NCBI GenBank assembly: GCA_004299705.1
Contig: SCQS01000014.1
Coordinates: 38,299 to 102,298 of the forward strand
Direction of reading: 5' to 3'
From: Rhodanobacteraceae bacterium
Lineage (GTDB): Bacteria > Pseudomonadota > Gammaproteobacteria > Xanthomonadales > Rhodanobacteraceae
Length of the DNA: 64,000 bases
The translations under genes and the position numbers were made by a program. The notes below the pieces were generated by a model. The model did not search any database and was not told where the DNA came from. It saw nothing but the letters and a program-made list of their open reading frames with translations. This document shows, in pieces, positions 1 to 8,819 of this stretch; the stretch's first letter is position 1, and each line of letters starts with the position of its first letter.

Positions 1-2022
1 ATCGGCTCGTCGGGCCACGAAGGCAATGCGATGGTGGCGCGGCTGACGCGCCACACCGACCCCGCGTTCCTGCACTATCGCTCGGGCGCGTTCATGGCCG
101 AGCGTTTCCGCAAGTTGCCGGGCATGGACCCGGTGATGGATTCGGCGCTGTCGTTCGCGGCCAGCAGCGAGGACCCGGCGTCCGGCGGGCGCCACAAGGT
201 TTGGGGTTCGAAGCCACTGTGGGTGTTGCCGCAGACTTCCACGATCGCATCACACTTGCCCAAGGCGCTGGGTACCGCGATCGCGATCGAACAGGCGCAA
301 CGCATCCGCCACGCGCTGCCGGTGCCGAACGATTCCATCGCGATCTGCTCGTTCGGCGATGCGTCCAGCAACCACGCCACCGCGCAGACCGCTTTCAATG
401 CGGCCGGCTGGACGGCCTACCAGCGCCTGCCCGCGCCGGTACTGTTCGTGTGCGAGGACAACGGCATCGGCATTTCGGTGAAGACACCCTCGGGCTGGAT
501 CGCCAACAACTTCGCCGATCGCAAGGATCTCGATTACTTCTTCGCCGACGGCCTCGACCTCGCCGAAGGCTACGCCGAGGTACAACGCGCGATCGAGCAT
601 TGCCGCAGCACGCGCCGCCCGACCTTCCTGCATTTGCGCACCACGCGCCTGACCGGCCACGCCGGCACCGACTTCGAGATCGAGTGGCGCAGCTTCGAGG
701 AATTGATGGCGCTGGAAGCCACCGATCCGCTGCTGCGCTCGGCGGCGATCGCGCTGGAGTCGGGCTTGTACACGCAGGATGCCCTGCTGGAACTTTACGA
801 GTCCACCCGCAAACGCTGTTTCGCGGCGGCCGAAGAAGCCGACCATCGCCCGAAACTGGAAACACTCGCCGAGGTGATGCAACCGCTGGCGCCGTACACG
901 CCGCAAGCCGTCAAGGCCGAAGCCGAACGCACCGACTACGCCGACCGGCGCGCGGTGGCGTTTGGCGGCGCCGACAAGCTGCCGGAGAAGTTGCCACCGC
1001 GGCACCTCGCTTTGCAGATCAACGCCGCGCTGCACGACCTGCTGGCGAAGTATCCCGAGTCGCTGCTGTTCGGCGAGGACGTCGCCCAGAAGGGCGGGGT
1101 GTATACCGTCACCAAGGGGCTGTACAAGGCGTTCAAGGGCGCGCGTGTGTTCAACACGCTGCTGGACGAAACCACAATCCTGGGCCTGGCGCAGGGTTAT
1201 GCCAACATGGGCATGCTGCCCATTCCGGAAATCCAGTACCTCGCGTATCTGCACAACGCGGCGGATCAGATTCGCGGCGAAGCGGCATCGCTGCAGTTCT
1301 TCTCCAACGACCAGTATCGCAATCCGATGCTGGTACGGATCGCGTCGCTCGGCTATCAGAAGGGTTTCGGCGGGCACTTCCACAACGACAACTCGGTCGC
1401 CGCCTTGCGCGACATTCCGGGGCTCATTGTCGGTTGTCCCTCGCGTGGCGACGATGCCGCGACGATGCTGCGCACGCTGGCCGCGCTGGCGAAAGTGGAT
1501 GGCCGCGTGTGCGCGTTCCTGGAACCGATCGCGCTGTACATGACGAAAGACCTGTACGAACACGGTGACGGCCAATGGCAGTTCGGCTACCCCGCGCCGG
1601 GCGAGGCGATGCCGCTGGGCGAGGGCCGCGTCTACAACGAAAAGGCCAGGGACCTGGTGGTTTTCACCTTCGGTAACGGCGTGCCAATGGCGCTGCGCGC
1701 CGCGCGCGAAATCGAAAAGCAACACAAGTGGAAGGTGCGCGTGGTCGACCTGCGCTGGCTGGTGCCGCTCAACGAGAAGTTCATCGTCGCGCAGGCGAAA
1801 ACCGCGAGGCGCATCATCGTGCTGGACGAGGGTCGCCACAGCGCTGGCGTGGGCGAGGGCATCATCACCGCGATCGTCGAAGGCGGCCTGGGTGCCACGC
1901 CGATCGAGCGTGTGGTCGGCGCCGATACCTACACGCCGCTCGCGGGCGCTGCGTTGCTGGTGTTGCCGGGCGACGCCGACGTGGTGGCAGCCGCCGACAA
2001 ACTCTCCAGAACCTTGGAGTGA
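1..2022 (+). CDS. 2-oxoacid dehydrogenase E1, fused alpha/beta subunits (5' end outside window)
   Basis: Thiamine-diphosphate enzyme that decarboxylates a 2-oxoacid and passes the acyl group to an E2 lipoyl protein, of the branched-chain 2-oxoacid (2-oxoisovalerate) type. The frame is open from base 1, ahead of the first Met at 31, so the N-terminus is cut off. An early GSSGHEGNA segment and the diphosphate-binding stretch GDASSN...N mark the alpha part. The second half, from about residue 330, is a transketolase-type beta part with FGEDVAQKGG and a C-terminal transketolase domain. The two subunits are normally separate proteins, so this is the single-chain form. It ends three bases before the next start. 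The true substrate cannot be settled from sequence alone. Confidence 0.88.
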   Translation: MGSSGHEGNAMVARLTRHTDPAFLHYRSGAFMAERFRKLPGMDPVMDSALSFAASSEDPASGGRHKVWGSKPLWVLPQTSTIASHLPKALGTAIAIEQAQRIRHALPVPNDSIAICSFGDASSNHATAQTAFNAAGWTAYQRLPAPVLFVCEDNGIGISVKTPSGWIANNFADRKDLDYFFADGLDLAEGYAEVQRAIEHCRSTRRPTFLHLRTTRLTGHAGTDFEIEWRSFEELMALEATDPLLRSAAIALESGLYTQDALLELYESTRKRCFAAAEEADHRPKLETLAEVMQPLAPYTPQAVKAEAERTDYADRRAVAFGGADKLPEKLPPRHLALQINAALHDLLAKYPESLLFGEDVAQKGGVYTVTKGLYKAFKGARVFNTLLDETTILGLAQGYANMGMLPIPEIQYLAYLHNAADQIRGEAASLQFFSNDQYRNPMLVRIASLGYQKGFGGHFHNDNSVAALRDIPGLIVGCPSRGDDAATMLRTLAALAKVDGRVCAFLEPIALYMTKDLYEHGDGQWQFGYPAPGEAMPLGEGRVYNEKARDLVVFTFGNGVPMALRAAREIEKQHKWKVRVVDLRWLVPLNEKFIVAQAKTARRIIVLDEGRHSAGVGEGIITAIVEGGLGATPIERVVGADTYTPLAGAALLVLPGDADVVAAADKLSRTLE

Positions 2023-2024
2023 CC

Positions 2025-2573
2025 ATGAACATCCTTGCGAAACTTGCCGTGGTTGGGTTGTCTGGCTTGGCCTGCGCCGCTTGTTCCAGCAATCGGGGCG
2101 CACCGCCGCCGCTTGCTTCCGCACCCGTCGCATCCAGCCCGGCTGCACCCGCTGCGTCGGCGATCCCTATGCAGGCGCCGGCATCGGGTGCATTGTCCGC
2201 CGCACCCATCGCGCCGCCGAGCAACGGGCCGGCGCTCAGCGTCATCCTGCAGCGGCCGAGTTTCGCCAAGGCTTTCGCGGCCATGGACGGCGCGTCTTCG
2301 CTGCCGGCGTGGGCGAAATCCGGCAATACCGCCGCGCCCACGTCGAAGGTGCAGGTGGACGGTCAAGAGATGTGGCTGGCGCATGGATGCGAGACGACGA
2401 GTTGCCAGACGGGCCAATTGTTCCTGCTGGTCGAGCCCGCGACGCACACGATGCAGGGTCTGTTGGTGGAAACCACGGGCAGTGCGGGGGCGTCCGTGCA
2501 AAAGTTCACCTGGCTCGGCAAGCCGGATGCCGCGACCCAGACTTTCCTCAAGGGCCAGCTCGCGCACGATTGA
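2025..2573 (+). CDS. Ivy-family lysozyme inhibitor, probable lipoprotein
   Basis: Envelope protein expected to inhibit C-type lysozyme. A hydrophobic signal segment (residues 1-20) with Cys17 and Cys20 suggests lipidation, though the lipobox is not classical. A Pro/Ala-rich linker (about 25-70) leads to the Ivy domain, recognisable by SLPAW, the paired-Cys loop (C122-C127), a GLLVET strand and FTWLG. The loop, CKPHDC in E. coli Ivy with a key His, reads CETTSC here, so the inhibitory His is absent. Only two bases separate it from the upstream dehydrogenase, so the two may be co-transcribed. The family call is firm; inhibitory activity is uncertain because of the altered loop. Confidence 0.82.
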   Translation: MNILAKLAVVGLSGLACAACSSNRGAPPPLASAPVASSPAAPAASAIPMQAPASGALSAAPIAPPSNGPALSVILQRPSFAKAFAAMDGASSLPAWAKSGNTAAPTSKVQVDGQEMWLAHGCETTSCQTGQLFLLVEPATHTMQGLLVETTGSAGASVQKFTWLGKPDAATQTFLKGQLAHD

Positions 2574-2609
2574 AACCGTGTGATACCTCAGTTTGAAATT
2601 TTCGTTCGT

Positions 2610-2628
2610 CCCCGGATCGAGTCCGGGG
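2610..2628. repeat. Intergenic palindrome
   Basis: CCCCGGA and TCCGGGG face each other across five bases. No T-run follows, so it looks more like a dispersed intergenic repeat than a rho-independent terminator. The surrounding 2574-2873 gap has no other convincing gene; GATAAT at 2792-2797 could be the -10 of the next gene. Confidence 0.5.
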
Positions 2629-2873
2629 CAGGCTCTGAGCGTAGGTGTGCAGCGCCGAAGTCGAAGGATGACGGCACGGCGCTTCGACTTCTCGGCCTGC
2701 AGGCCGCTACGCTCAGCGCGAACGGATATTCAGGATTTCACACTGAGGCATTGCCCAATGCATAGCTGCTCGCGCCGATGGCGCGCTCTGCGATAATGGG
2801 CGGGTACGGCGTGCGCGCGGTTGCCAGCGTGCCGCCGGTTGCACTGGAACGCAGCCATCCCGCGAGTGACGAC

Positions 2874-4154
2874 ATGAGCTTGAACCCAGCAACGCCCGAC
2901 CAGCGGGTCGAAGCGGCGCGCGGGCACGTCGTGTCCGGCACGTCGCAGGTTGCAACGCACAGTCCGACACGCTTCAGCGTGATCGGCGGCGTCAGCTTCG
3001 TGCATGTCTTGAACGACATGATGCAATCGGTGATCGTCGCGATCTATCCGATGCTGAAGGGCGAGTTCCACCTCGACTTTTTCCAGATCGGCGCGATCAC
3101 GCTGACCTTCCAGTTGACCGCTTCGCTGCTGCAGCCGATCGTCGGCATGGTCACCGACAAGCATCCGTTGCCGTTCTCGCTGCCGGTCGGCATGTGCTTC
3201 ACCTTGAGCGGCCTGTTGCTGCTTTCCGTCGCACCGACCTACCCGATCCTGCTGCTGGCGGTGGCGCTGATCGGTTGCGGGTCTTCCATTTTTCACCCCG
3301 AATCCGCGCGGGTCGCGCGCATGGCCTCGGGCGGACGCTACAGCCTTGCGCAGTCGCTGTTCCAGATCGGCGGCAACACCGGTCAGGCATTGGGCCCGGT
3401 GCTGGTGGCGGCGATCGTGCTGCAGCACACGCGCACCGAAGTGCACTGGTTCGGACTGCTGGCGCTGCTCGGGATCGTGGTGCTGTTGCAGGTCAGCCGC
3501 TGGTACCACAAACACATCGAAGAACGCGTGGCCAAACGTCAGGCAGGCGACAAACCGCTGTTCCCCGCCGCGCTGGTGCGCCGCACGGTCGGTGTGCTGT
3601 TCGTGCTGATGTTCTCCAAGTTCTTTTACCTCGCCAGCATCAGCAGTTATTACGAGTTCTACCTGATCCACCGATTCCATTTGTCGGCGCATGTGGCCGC
3701 CTACCTGCTGGGCGTGTTCCTGTTCGCGGTCGCGGGCGGCACCCTGATCGGCGGGTTCCTGGGCGACCGCATCGGCCGCAAGAAGGTGATCTGGTTTTCC
3801 ATCCTCGGCTGCGCGCCTTTCACGCTGGCGCTGCCGTATGTCGGATTGACCGCGACCGTGGCCTTGAGCATCGTGATCGGGCTGATCCTGTCGTCGGCGT
3901 TCCCTGCGATCATCGTGTACGCGCAGGACATGCTGACGCACCGGATCGGCATGGTGTCCGGCTTGTTCTACGGATTCAGTTTCGGCCTTGGCGGCATCGG
4001 CGCCGCGGTGCTGGGCGTGGTCGCGGATCACTTCGGCATCGTGTTCGTGTACCAGGTGTGCGCGTTCCTGCCGCTGCTTGGGTTGCTGGCGATGTTCCTG
4101 CCCGATGTGCGGCCGCCGGGGCATGCGTCGGTCGCCGCGAAATCGGCGGCGTAG
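2874..4154 (+). CDS. fsr: MFS efflux transporter, fosmidomycin-resistance (Fsr) type
   Basis: Inner-membrane major facilitator protein that in relatives exports fosmidomycin. About twelve hydrophobic segments are visible. The Fsr-specific stretch FHPESARVARMASGG, followed by SLAQSLFQIGGN, lies near residue 140, and an MFS loop signature GDRIGRKK lies in the second half. I start at the ATG at 2874; an in-frame ATG at 2778 would add 32 residues without helical character and lies upstream of a possible -10 at 2792. It appears monocistronic. The physiological substrate is unknown. Confidence 0.85.
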   Translation: MSLNPATPDQRVEAARGHVVSGTSQVATHSPTRFSVIGGVSFVHVLNDMMQSVIVAIYPMLKGEFHLDFFQIGAITLTFQLTASLLQPIVGMVTDKHPLPFSLPVGMCFTLSGLLLLSVAPTYPILLLAVALIGCGSSIFHPESARVARMASGGRYSLAQSLFQIGGNTGQALGPVLVAAIVLQHTRTEVHWFGLLALLGIVVLLQVSRWYHKHIEERVAKRQAGDKPLFPAALVRRTVGVLFVLMFSKFFYLASISSYYEFYLIHRFHLSAHVAAYLLGVFLFAVAGGTLIGGFLGDRIGRKKVIWFSILGCAPFTLALPYVGLTATVALSIVIGLILSSAFPAIIVYAQDMLTHRIGMVSGLFYGFSFGLGGIGAAVLGVVADHFGIVFVYQVCAFLPLLGLLAMFLPDVRPPGHASVAAKSAA

Positions 4155-4246
4155 TCGGGGTTCGCCATCATCGGACGCCCATGCGGCCCACTTGCGAAAC
4201 CGCGTACCATTGCCGGTTCGTGTGGTGACTTGTGCCCCGGCAGCCG

Positions 4247-5164
4247 ATGACCAACGATCGCACCCAACCGTCTGATCCGGATTCGAGGCGCCTGATCGTC
4301 CGCAGGTATGCGATTGTCGCGGCGATCCTGATTGCGATCGCACTGAGCAACGCCTTCAGCGAGCACACGGATTTGGCCAGTTTCGGCGATGCGCTGCCGC
4401 TGTGGAAACCGCTGGTGTGGGAGTTTTCCAGCGTGATCCTCGTGGGCGCGTTGATTCCTGTGCTGGCCTGGTTCAATCGACGGTTCCCCATCGCCGTCCG
4501 CCGCTGGTACCGCGCGGCGCCGATCCACCTGCTCGCGACGCTCCCGTTCTCGATCGTGCACGTGGCCGGCATGGTGGGCCTGCGCTCGCTGGCTTACGCC
4601 ATCGTCGGAGAGACGTACCACTTCGGGCCGGTGTTGCCGAACTGGCTGTACGAATACCGCAAGGATTTCGTGACGTATTGGGTGATCCTGGCTTTTTTGT
4701 GCCTGTCCGAAGCGTGGCGGTATTGGCGTGCGATGCAGATGGCGCGGTCCACCCCGGCGCCGGCGACGCCAGCGCAGGTGCGGGAAAGTATGCCGGTGCG
4801 CCCGGACAAACTGGTGGTGCGCAAGCTCAACCGCGAGTTCATCCTCGATACCGCCGACATCGTGCGCGTGGAATCCGACGGCAATTACGTGACCGTCCAT
4901 GCGAACGGCGCGACTTACCAGTTGCGCGGAACGCTTGCCGGCCTGTCGAAACGGCTGGACGATCGCCGTTTCGTGCAGGTCCATCGCAGCCAGGTGGTCA
5001 ACATCGACCACATCCGCGAGATCCAGCCTTGGGACCATGGTGACTACCGTGTGCTGCTGAAGGATGGCAACGTGGTCAATTTCAGTCGCCGCTACCGTGC
5101 GCGGCTGCAGCAACTGTTCGAGCCGCCCGCCGAAGCCCGCCCGGAGAGCGCCGCTCGTCACTGA
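4247..5164 (+). CDS. Membrane-anchored LytTR transcription regulator
   Basis: The N-terminal half has about four membrane segments (to about residue 165) and no receiver domain. The C-terminal about 100 residues form a LytTR DNA-binding domain, with VESDGNYVTVHA, LRGTLAGL and FVQVHRSQVVNIDHI, the usual LytTR landmarks. Such proteins sense a membrane signal and bind DNA without phosphorelay. The ATG at 4247 is preferred; a GTG at 4232 is in frame. No partner kinase lies nearby, so the targets are unknown. Confidence 0.85.
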   Translation: MTNDRTQPSDPDSRRLIVRRYAIVAAILIAIALSNAFSEHTDLASFGDALPLWKPLVWEFSSVILVGALIPVLAWFNRRFPIAVRRWYRAAPIHLLATLPFSIVHVAGMVGLRSLAYAIVGETYHFGPVLPNWLYEYRKDFVTYWVILAFLCLSEAWRYWRAMQMARSTPAPATPAQVRESMPVRPDKLVVRKLNREFILDTADIVRVESDGNYVTVHANGATYQLRGTLAGLSKRLDDRRFVQVHRSQVVNIDHIREIQPWDHGDYRVLLKDGNVVNFSRRYRARLQQLFEPPAEARPESAARH

Positions 5165-5252
5165 ATGACTCCGTTGGTCACCTTTGGGGTTGCGGCCCAT
5201 CTGCCCGGCGCTATCGTCGCGGGCTGTCGCCTGGCGGTTGAAAGGGAAGGCC

Positions 5253-7079
5253 ATGAAAAGACGTGAACTGCTGAAATGGATGGGGGTGGCGCCCTTGCTC
5301 GGGGCGCTTGCCGTGGGCTTCCCGGAGGTCTTGCGAGCGGGTACCACCGCAATTGCGCGAACCCTGCGGCGGGTGCGTCCCGGCGAGGCCGGCTGGCCAT
5401 CGGCGGCCGAATGGGAAGCCTTGAACAGGCAGGTTGGCGGGCGGCTGATGAAGTTGGCCGACCCGCTGGCGGCCTGCCGTGCCGATCCCGCCGGGCAAGC
5501 CTGCGGCGATTTTTTTCAGGCGATCCGCAATCCGTATTACATCCTCGACCACGCCAACCTGACCCAGACGTCGGGCTGGGTCGATGCCTGGACTTCGAAA
5601 CCGAGCGCCTATGCGGTCGCGGCGGAAAGCGCGGCCGACGTCGCGGCTGCCGTGAACTTCGCGCGCGAGCACAAGCTGCGGCTGGTGGTGAAGGGCGCGG
5701 GCCACAGCTACCAGGGCACATCGGATGCGCCGGATTCACTGCTGGTCTGGACGCATCCCATGCAGGACATCGTGATGCACGACGCATTCGTGCCGCAAGG
5801 TTGTGCGGGCAAGGTAAAACCGCAGCCGGCGGTCAGCGTGGGCGCCGGACAAATCTGGGGACATACCTACGAAGCGGTGACGCCCAAGGGTGGTCGCTAC
5901 GTGCAGGGCGGCGGCTGCCTGACGGTGGGCGTCGCCGGACTGGTCAGCAGCGGCGGCTTCGGCAGTTGGTCGAAGCGCTACGGCACCGCCGCGTCGAGCC
6001 TGCTGGAAGCCGAGGTCGTCACCGCCGACGGCAAGATCCGTACCGTCAACGCCTGCAACGACCCCGACCTGTTCTGGGCCCTGAAGGGCGGCGGTGGCGG
6101 CAGTTTCGGAGTGATCACGCGGCTGACCTTGCGCACGCATGAATTGCCGAAATTCTTTGGCGTGGTCAATGCCACCATCGAGTCGAATACAGACGACGCC
6201 TATCGACGCCTGATTGCGCGCTTCGTCGACTTCTATCGCGAGCACCTGTTCAACGCGCACTGGGGCGAGACGGTTCATTTCACCGCGAAGAACCACTTCC
6301 GCGTCAGCATGGCGTTTCAGGGATTGGACAAGACGCAGGCCGAAGCCGCGTGGAAGCCATTCTTCGATTTCGTGAAGGCGTCGCCCAAGGACTACAAAAT
6401 CACGGCGCCGATGATGGTGGCCGCAGCGCCCGCGCGCGCGATGTGGAACCCGGAGGTTCTACGCAAAATACCCGGCGTGGTCGTTGCGGATTCACGTCCG
6501 AATGCGCCGCTCGACAACATCGTGTGGGCCGGTGATGCGGAGCAATCAGGCATGGTGCTCACCAGTTACGCCTCGGCTTGGTTGCCGCAATCGTTGTTGC
6601 AACCGGCTCGCCAGAAGGACCTGGTCGATGCGTTGTTCGCATTCACGCGGGAATTTTGGGTAGAGCTGCATTGCAACAAGGGCTTGGCTGGCGGACAGCC
6701 GGGTGCCGTCGCGGCGGCGCGCGACACCGCGACCAACCCGCAAGTCATGGATGCCTTCGCGCTGGCGATCGCGGGCAGCATTGCAGATCCGGCGTTTCCC
6801 GGTATCCCCGGCCACGAACCGGATGTCGTCGCCGCACGCAAGGACGCCAAGGCCTGCACCAAGGCGATGCAGGATTTGTACAAGATCGCACCCGATGCGG
6901 GCTCCTACGTCTCCGAAAGCGATTTTTTCCTCAAGGACTGGCAGCGCGCGTTCTGGGGTTCCAACTATCCGCGGCTGCTGGCGGTGAAAACGCGCTACGA
7001 TCCGGACGGTTTGTTCACCGTGCACCACGGCGTCGGGTCGGAAGACTGGAGCGCGGACGGGTTCACGCGAGTGGCTTGA
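5253..7079 (+). CDS. Tat-exported FAD-linked oxidase, BBE family
   Basis: Flavoprotein with an FAD-binding type 4 (PCMH) domain (about residues 110-290: GAGHSYQG and a glycine-rich GGGGGSFGVITR) and a C-terminal berberine-bridge-like tail (NYPRLLAVKTRYDP near the end). The N-terminus KRRELLKWMG followed by a hydrophobic run fits a twin-arginine signal, so the enzyme should act folded in the periplasm. The start at 5253 follows a GGGAAGG ribosome site. An in-frame start at 5184 would bury the signal. Family members oxidise alcohols, sugars or alkaloid-like compounds; the substrate here is not inferable. Confidence 0.85.
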   Translation: MKRRELLKWMGVAPLLGALAVGFPEVLRAGTTAIARTLRRVRPGEAGWPSAAEWEALNRQVGGRLMKLADPLAACRADPAGQACGDFFQAIRNPYYILDHANLTQTSGWVDAWTSKPSAYAVAAESAADVAAAVNFAREHKLRLVVKGAGHSYQGTSDAPDSLLVWTHPMQDIVMHDAFVPQGCAGKVKPQPAVSVGAGQIWGHTYEAVTPKGGRYVQGGGCLTVGVAGLVSSGGFGSWSKRYGTAASSLLEAEVVTADGKIRTVNACNDPDLFWALKGGGGGSFGVITRLTLRTHELPKFFGVVNATIESNTDDAYRRLIARFVDFYREHLFNAHWGETVHFTAKNHFRVSMAFQGLDKTQAEAAWKPFFDFVKASPKDYKITAPMMVAAAPARAMWNPEVLRKIPGVVVADSRPNAPLDNIVWAGDAEQSGMVLTSYASAWLPQSLLQPARQKDLVDALFAFTREFWVELHCNKGLAGGQPGAVAAARDTATNPQVMDAFALAIAGSIADPAFPGIPGHEPDVVAARKDAKACTKAMQDLYKIAPDAGSYVSESDFFLKDWQRAFWGSNYPRLLAVKTRYDPDGLFTVHHGVGSEDWSADGFTRVA

Positions 7080-7207
7080 AATCCGGGTTCGCGGGAACCA
7101 CAAAACATGGGTAATGGTCTGTTTCTGGCGGCTTTGCTGCGCCTCCATTACAGTGGCGCAGTGCCGGCTGCGGCCGGCCGCGTTTCCCCGTTCGAGTGAG
7201 AATTCCC

Positions 7208-8002
7208 ATGCCCCTGCGTTCCGACAACTCCACGCTGCGCTCGCGCAACCCTGTCCTCAGCGGCAGGATTTTCCAGAATCTCCCGGCCGTCGCCGCCGGC
7301 GAGGGGATGACCATCAATGGCACGATCGCGCGTGCCGGCCTGTTGCTGGTGCTGATGCTGATCACCGGCTGGTGGACCTGGAACCGCTTCATGGCCGTCG
7401 CGGTCGCGAGCCACAGCCTGGCTGCCGGCATGAGTGCGGTTGGACCGTTCCTGTGGGGCGGCCTGATCGTCGGCCTGATATTGGCACTGGTCTGCTCGTT
7501 CAAGCCGAACTGGTCGCCGGTGGCCGCGCCGTTGTACGCCATCGCCGAAGGGACATTCCTGGGCGCGGTGTCGGCGATGTTCGAGGTGCAATACCACGGC
7601 ATCGTTTTGCAGGCGGTGCTCGCCTCGGTGGGCGTGCTGGTGGTGATGCTGGCGCTGTACCGCACCGGCGTGATCAAGGTCACCCAGAAGTTCCGGATGG
7701 GCGTGGTTGCGGCGACCGGCGGCATCCTGCTGCTGTATCTGGCTGCATGGGCCCTCGGCGCATTCACGCACGTCAATATGTCGTTCGTCTACGGCGGAGG
7801 CGGGACGTTCGGAATCCTGTTCAGCGTGTTCGTCGTCTGCATCGCGGCGCTGAACCTGGTGCTGGATTTCGACCTGATTGACCGTGCCAGTGAACAGGGC
7901 GTGCCGAAGTACATGGAGTGGTACTGCGCGTTCGCGCTGATGGTGACGCTGGTGTGGCTGTACATCCAGTTGCTGCAATTGCTGGCCAGTTCGCGGCGGT
8001 GA
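7208..8002 (+). CDS. Bax inhibitor-1/YccA family membrane protein
   Basis: Integral membrane protein with a cytoplasmic N-terminus carrying the NPVLS..F motif typical of this YccA-like branch and about seven hydrophobic segments. The conserved family end is visible as LNLVLDFDLID followed by YMEWYCAFALMVTLVWLY. Family members are implicated in calcium or proton leak and stress survival, and YccA modulates FtsH. The ATG at 7208 is chosen over an in-frame GTG at 7196. No operon partner is evident. Confidence 0.85.
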   Translation: MPLRSDNSTLRSRNPVLSGRIFQNLPAVAAGEGMTINGTIARAGLLLVLMLITGWWTWNRFMAVAVASHSLAAGMSAVGPFLWGGLIVGLILALVCSFKPNWSPVAAPLYAIAEGTFLGAVSAMFEVQYHGIVLQAVLASVGVLVVMLALYRTGVIKVTQKFRMGVVAATGGILLLYLAAWALGAFTHVNMSFVYGGGGTFGILFSVFVVCIAALNLVLDFDLIDRASEQGVPKYMEWYCAFALMVTLVWLYIQLLQLLASSRR

Positions 8003-8138
8003 TTTGCGATCATCCCTGATCGCCGTTTCTTTGAAACTCGATGGCGCCCGGACGGCAAAGTGGTTAGCTGCACCAGAACGGCCATCCATGGCCTGACTCT
8101 GACAACAGCCGCTTCGAATCCAGCGGCGGAGCGCTTCA

Positions 8139-8459
8139 ATGATCATCGTCACCAGTGAATACGTAGCCGGCTACAAGATCACCGAAACCAAGGGCCAGGT
8201 GTTCGGCCTGGTGGTACGCAGCCGCGGCATCGGCGGCAACGTGATGGCGGGCCTGCGTTCCATCGTCGGCGGCGAGATCAACGAGTACACCCAGATGCTG
8301 GAAGAGGCACGCCGCCACGCCACCGATCGCATGGTGCAGAACGCGCAGGCGATGGGCGCCAACGCGGTGGTGATGATGCGCTTCGACTCGTCCGAGATCG
8401 GCCAGACCATGAGCGAGATCGTGGCGTATGGCACCGCAGTGGTGATCGAGAAGGCATAG
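8139..8459 (+). CDS. YbjQ/UPF0145 family protein
   Basis: A 106-residue cytosolic protein matching the YbjQ fold family. It has GLVVRSRGIGGN, a central R.IVGGEI..YT..L...R..A and ANAVV.MRFD near the C-terminus. The family is annotated as potential heavy-metal-binding and its function is unsettled. A GGAG lies nine bases before the ATG. It ends four bases before the next gene, so the two probably form an operon. Confidence 0.85.
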   Translation: MIIVTSEYVAGYKITETKGQVFGLVVRSRGIGGNVMAGLRSIVGGEINEYTQMLEEARRHATDRMVQNAQAMGANAVVMMRFDSSEIGQTMSEIVAYGTAVVIEKA

Positions 8460-8463
8460 CGTC

Positions 8464-8772
8464 GTGTTGTCGGTCGCGCTCTACGTGATCGGCGCCTTGT
8501 TGCTGCTGATCGCGGCGATTGCCTTGCTGGTGGGTGGTGCGCTGGCGCTGTTCCTGCCGCAACTCGTCATCGGCGGCGCGTTCCTGATCATCGCGCTGGC
8601 GATCGAGCGTTGGCGCTACAAGCCGGTGCGTGGTGATCGTCCCGATCCACACTGGACCGATACCGGCGAACGCTTCGTGGATCCCGAAACCGGGGCGCTG
8701 ACGGCGGTGTATTTCGACCCTGCGAAGGGCGAGCGGCACTATCTCGCCGCGCCGCGTTCCGGTACGGGTTGA
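8464..8772 (+). CDS. Small membrane protein of unknown function
   Basis: A 102-residue protein starting at GTG, four bases after the YbjQ-like gene. Two hydrophobic helices fill residues 3-50. The soluble tail carries DPHWTDTGERFVDPETG, which resembles a short domain that accompanies YbjQ-type proteins. I do not recognise a characterised homologue. It converges on the copper operon of the minus strand. Confidence 0.7.
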   Translation: MLSVALYVIGALLLLIAAIALLVGGALALFLPQLVIGGAFLIIALAIERWRYKPVRGDRPDPHWTDTGERFVDPETGALTAVYFDPAKGERHYLAAPRSGTG

Positions 8773-8819
8773 TGACCTGATTGGAGCGAACAGCATCTCG
8801 CCGCGCCAACAACCCACGG

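Noticed and set aside
250..2148. Long antisense open frame over the E1 dehydrogenase
   Set aside because: Composition is Arg/Gln/His-rich with no domain, as expected from the opposite strand of a high-GC gene.
2730..4343. Long antisense open frame over the Fsr gene
   Set aside because: Translation is repetitive and Gln/Arg-rich; the Fsr protein on the other strand is unmistakable.
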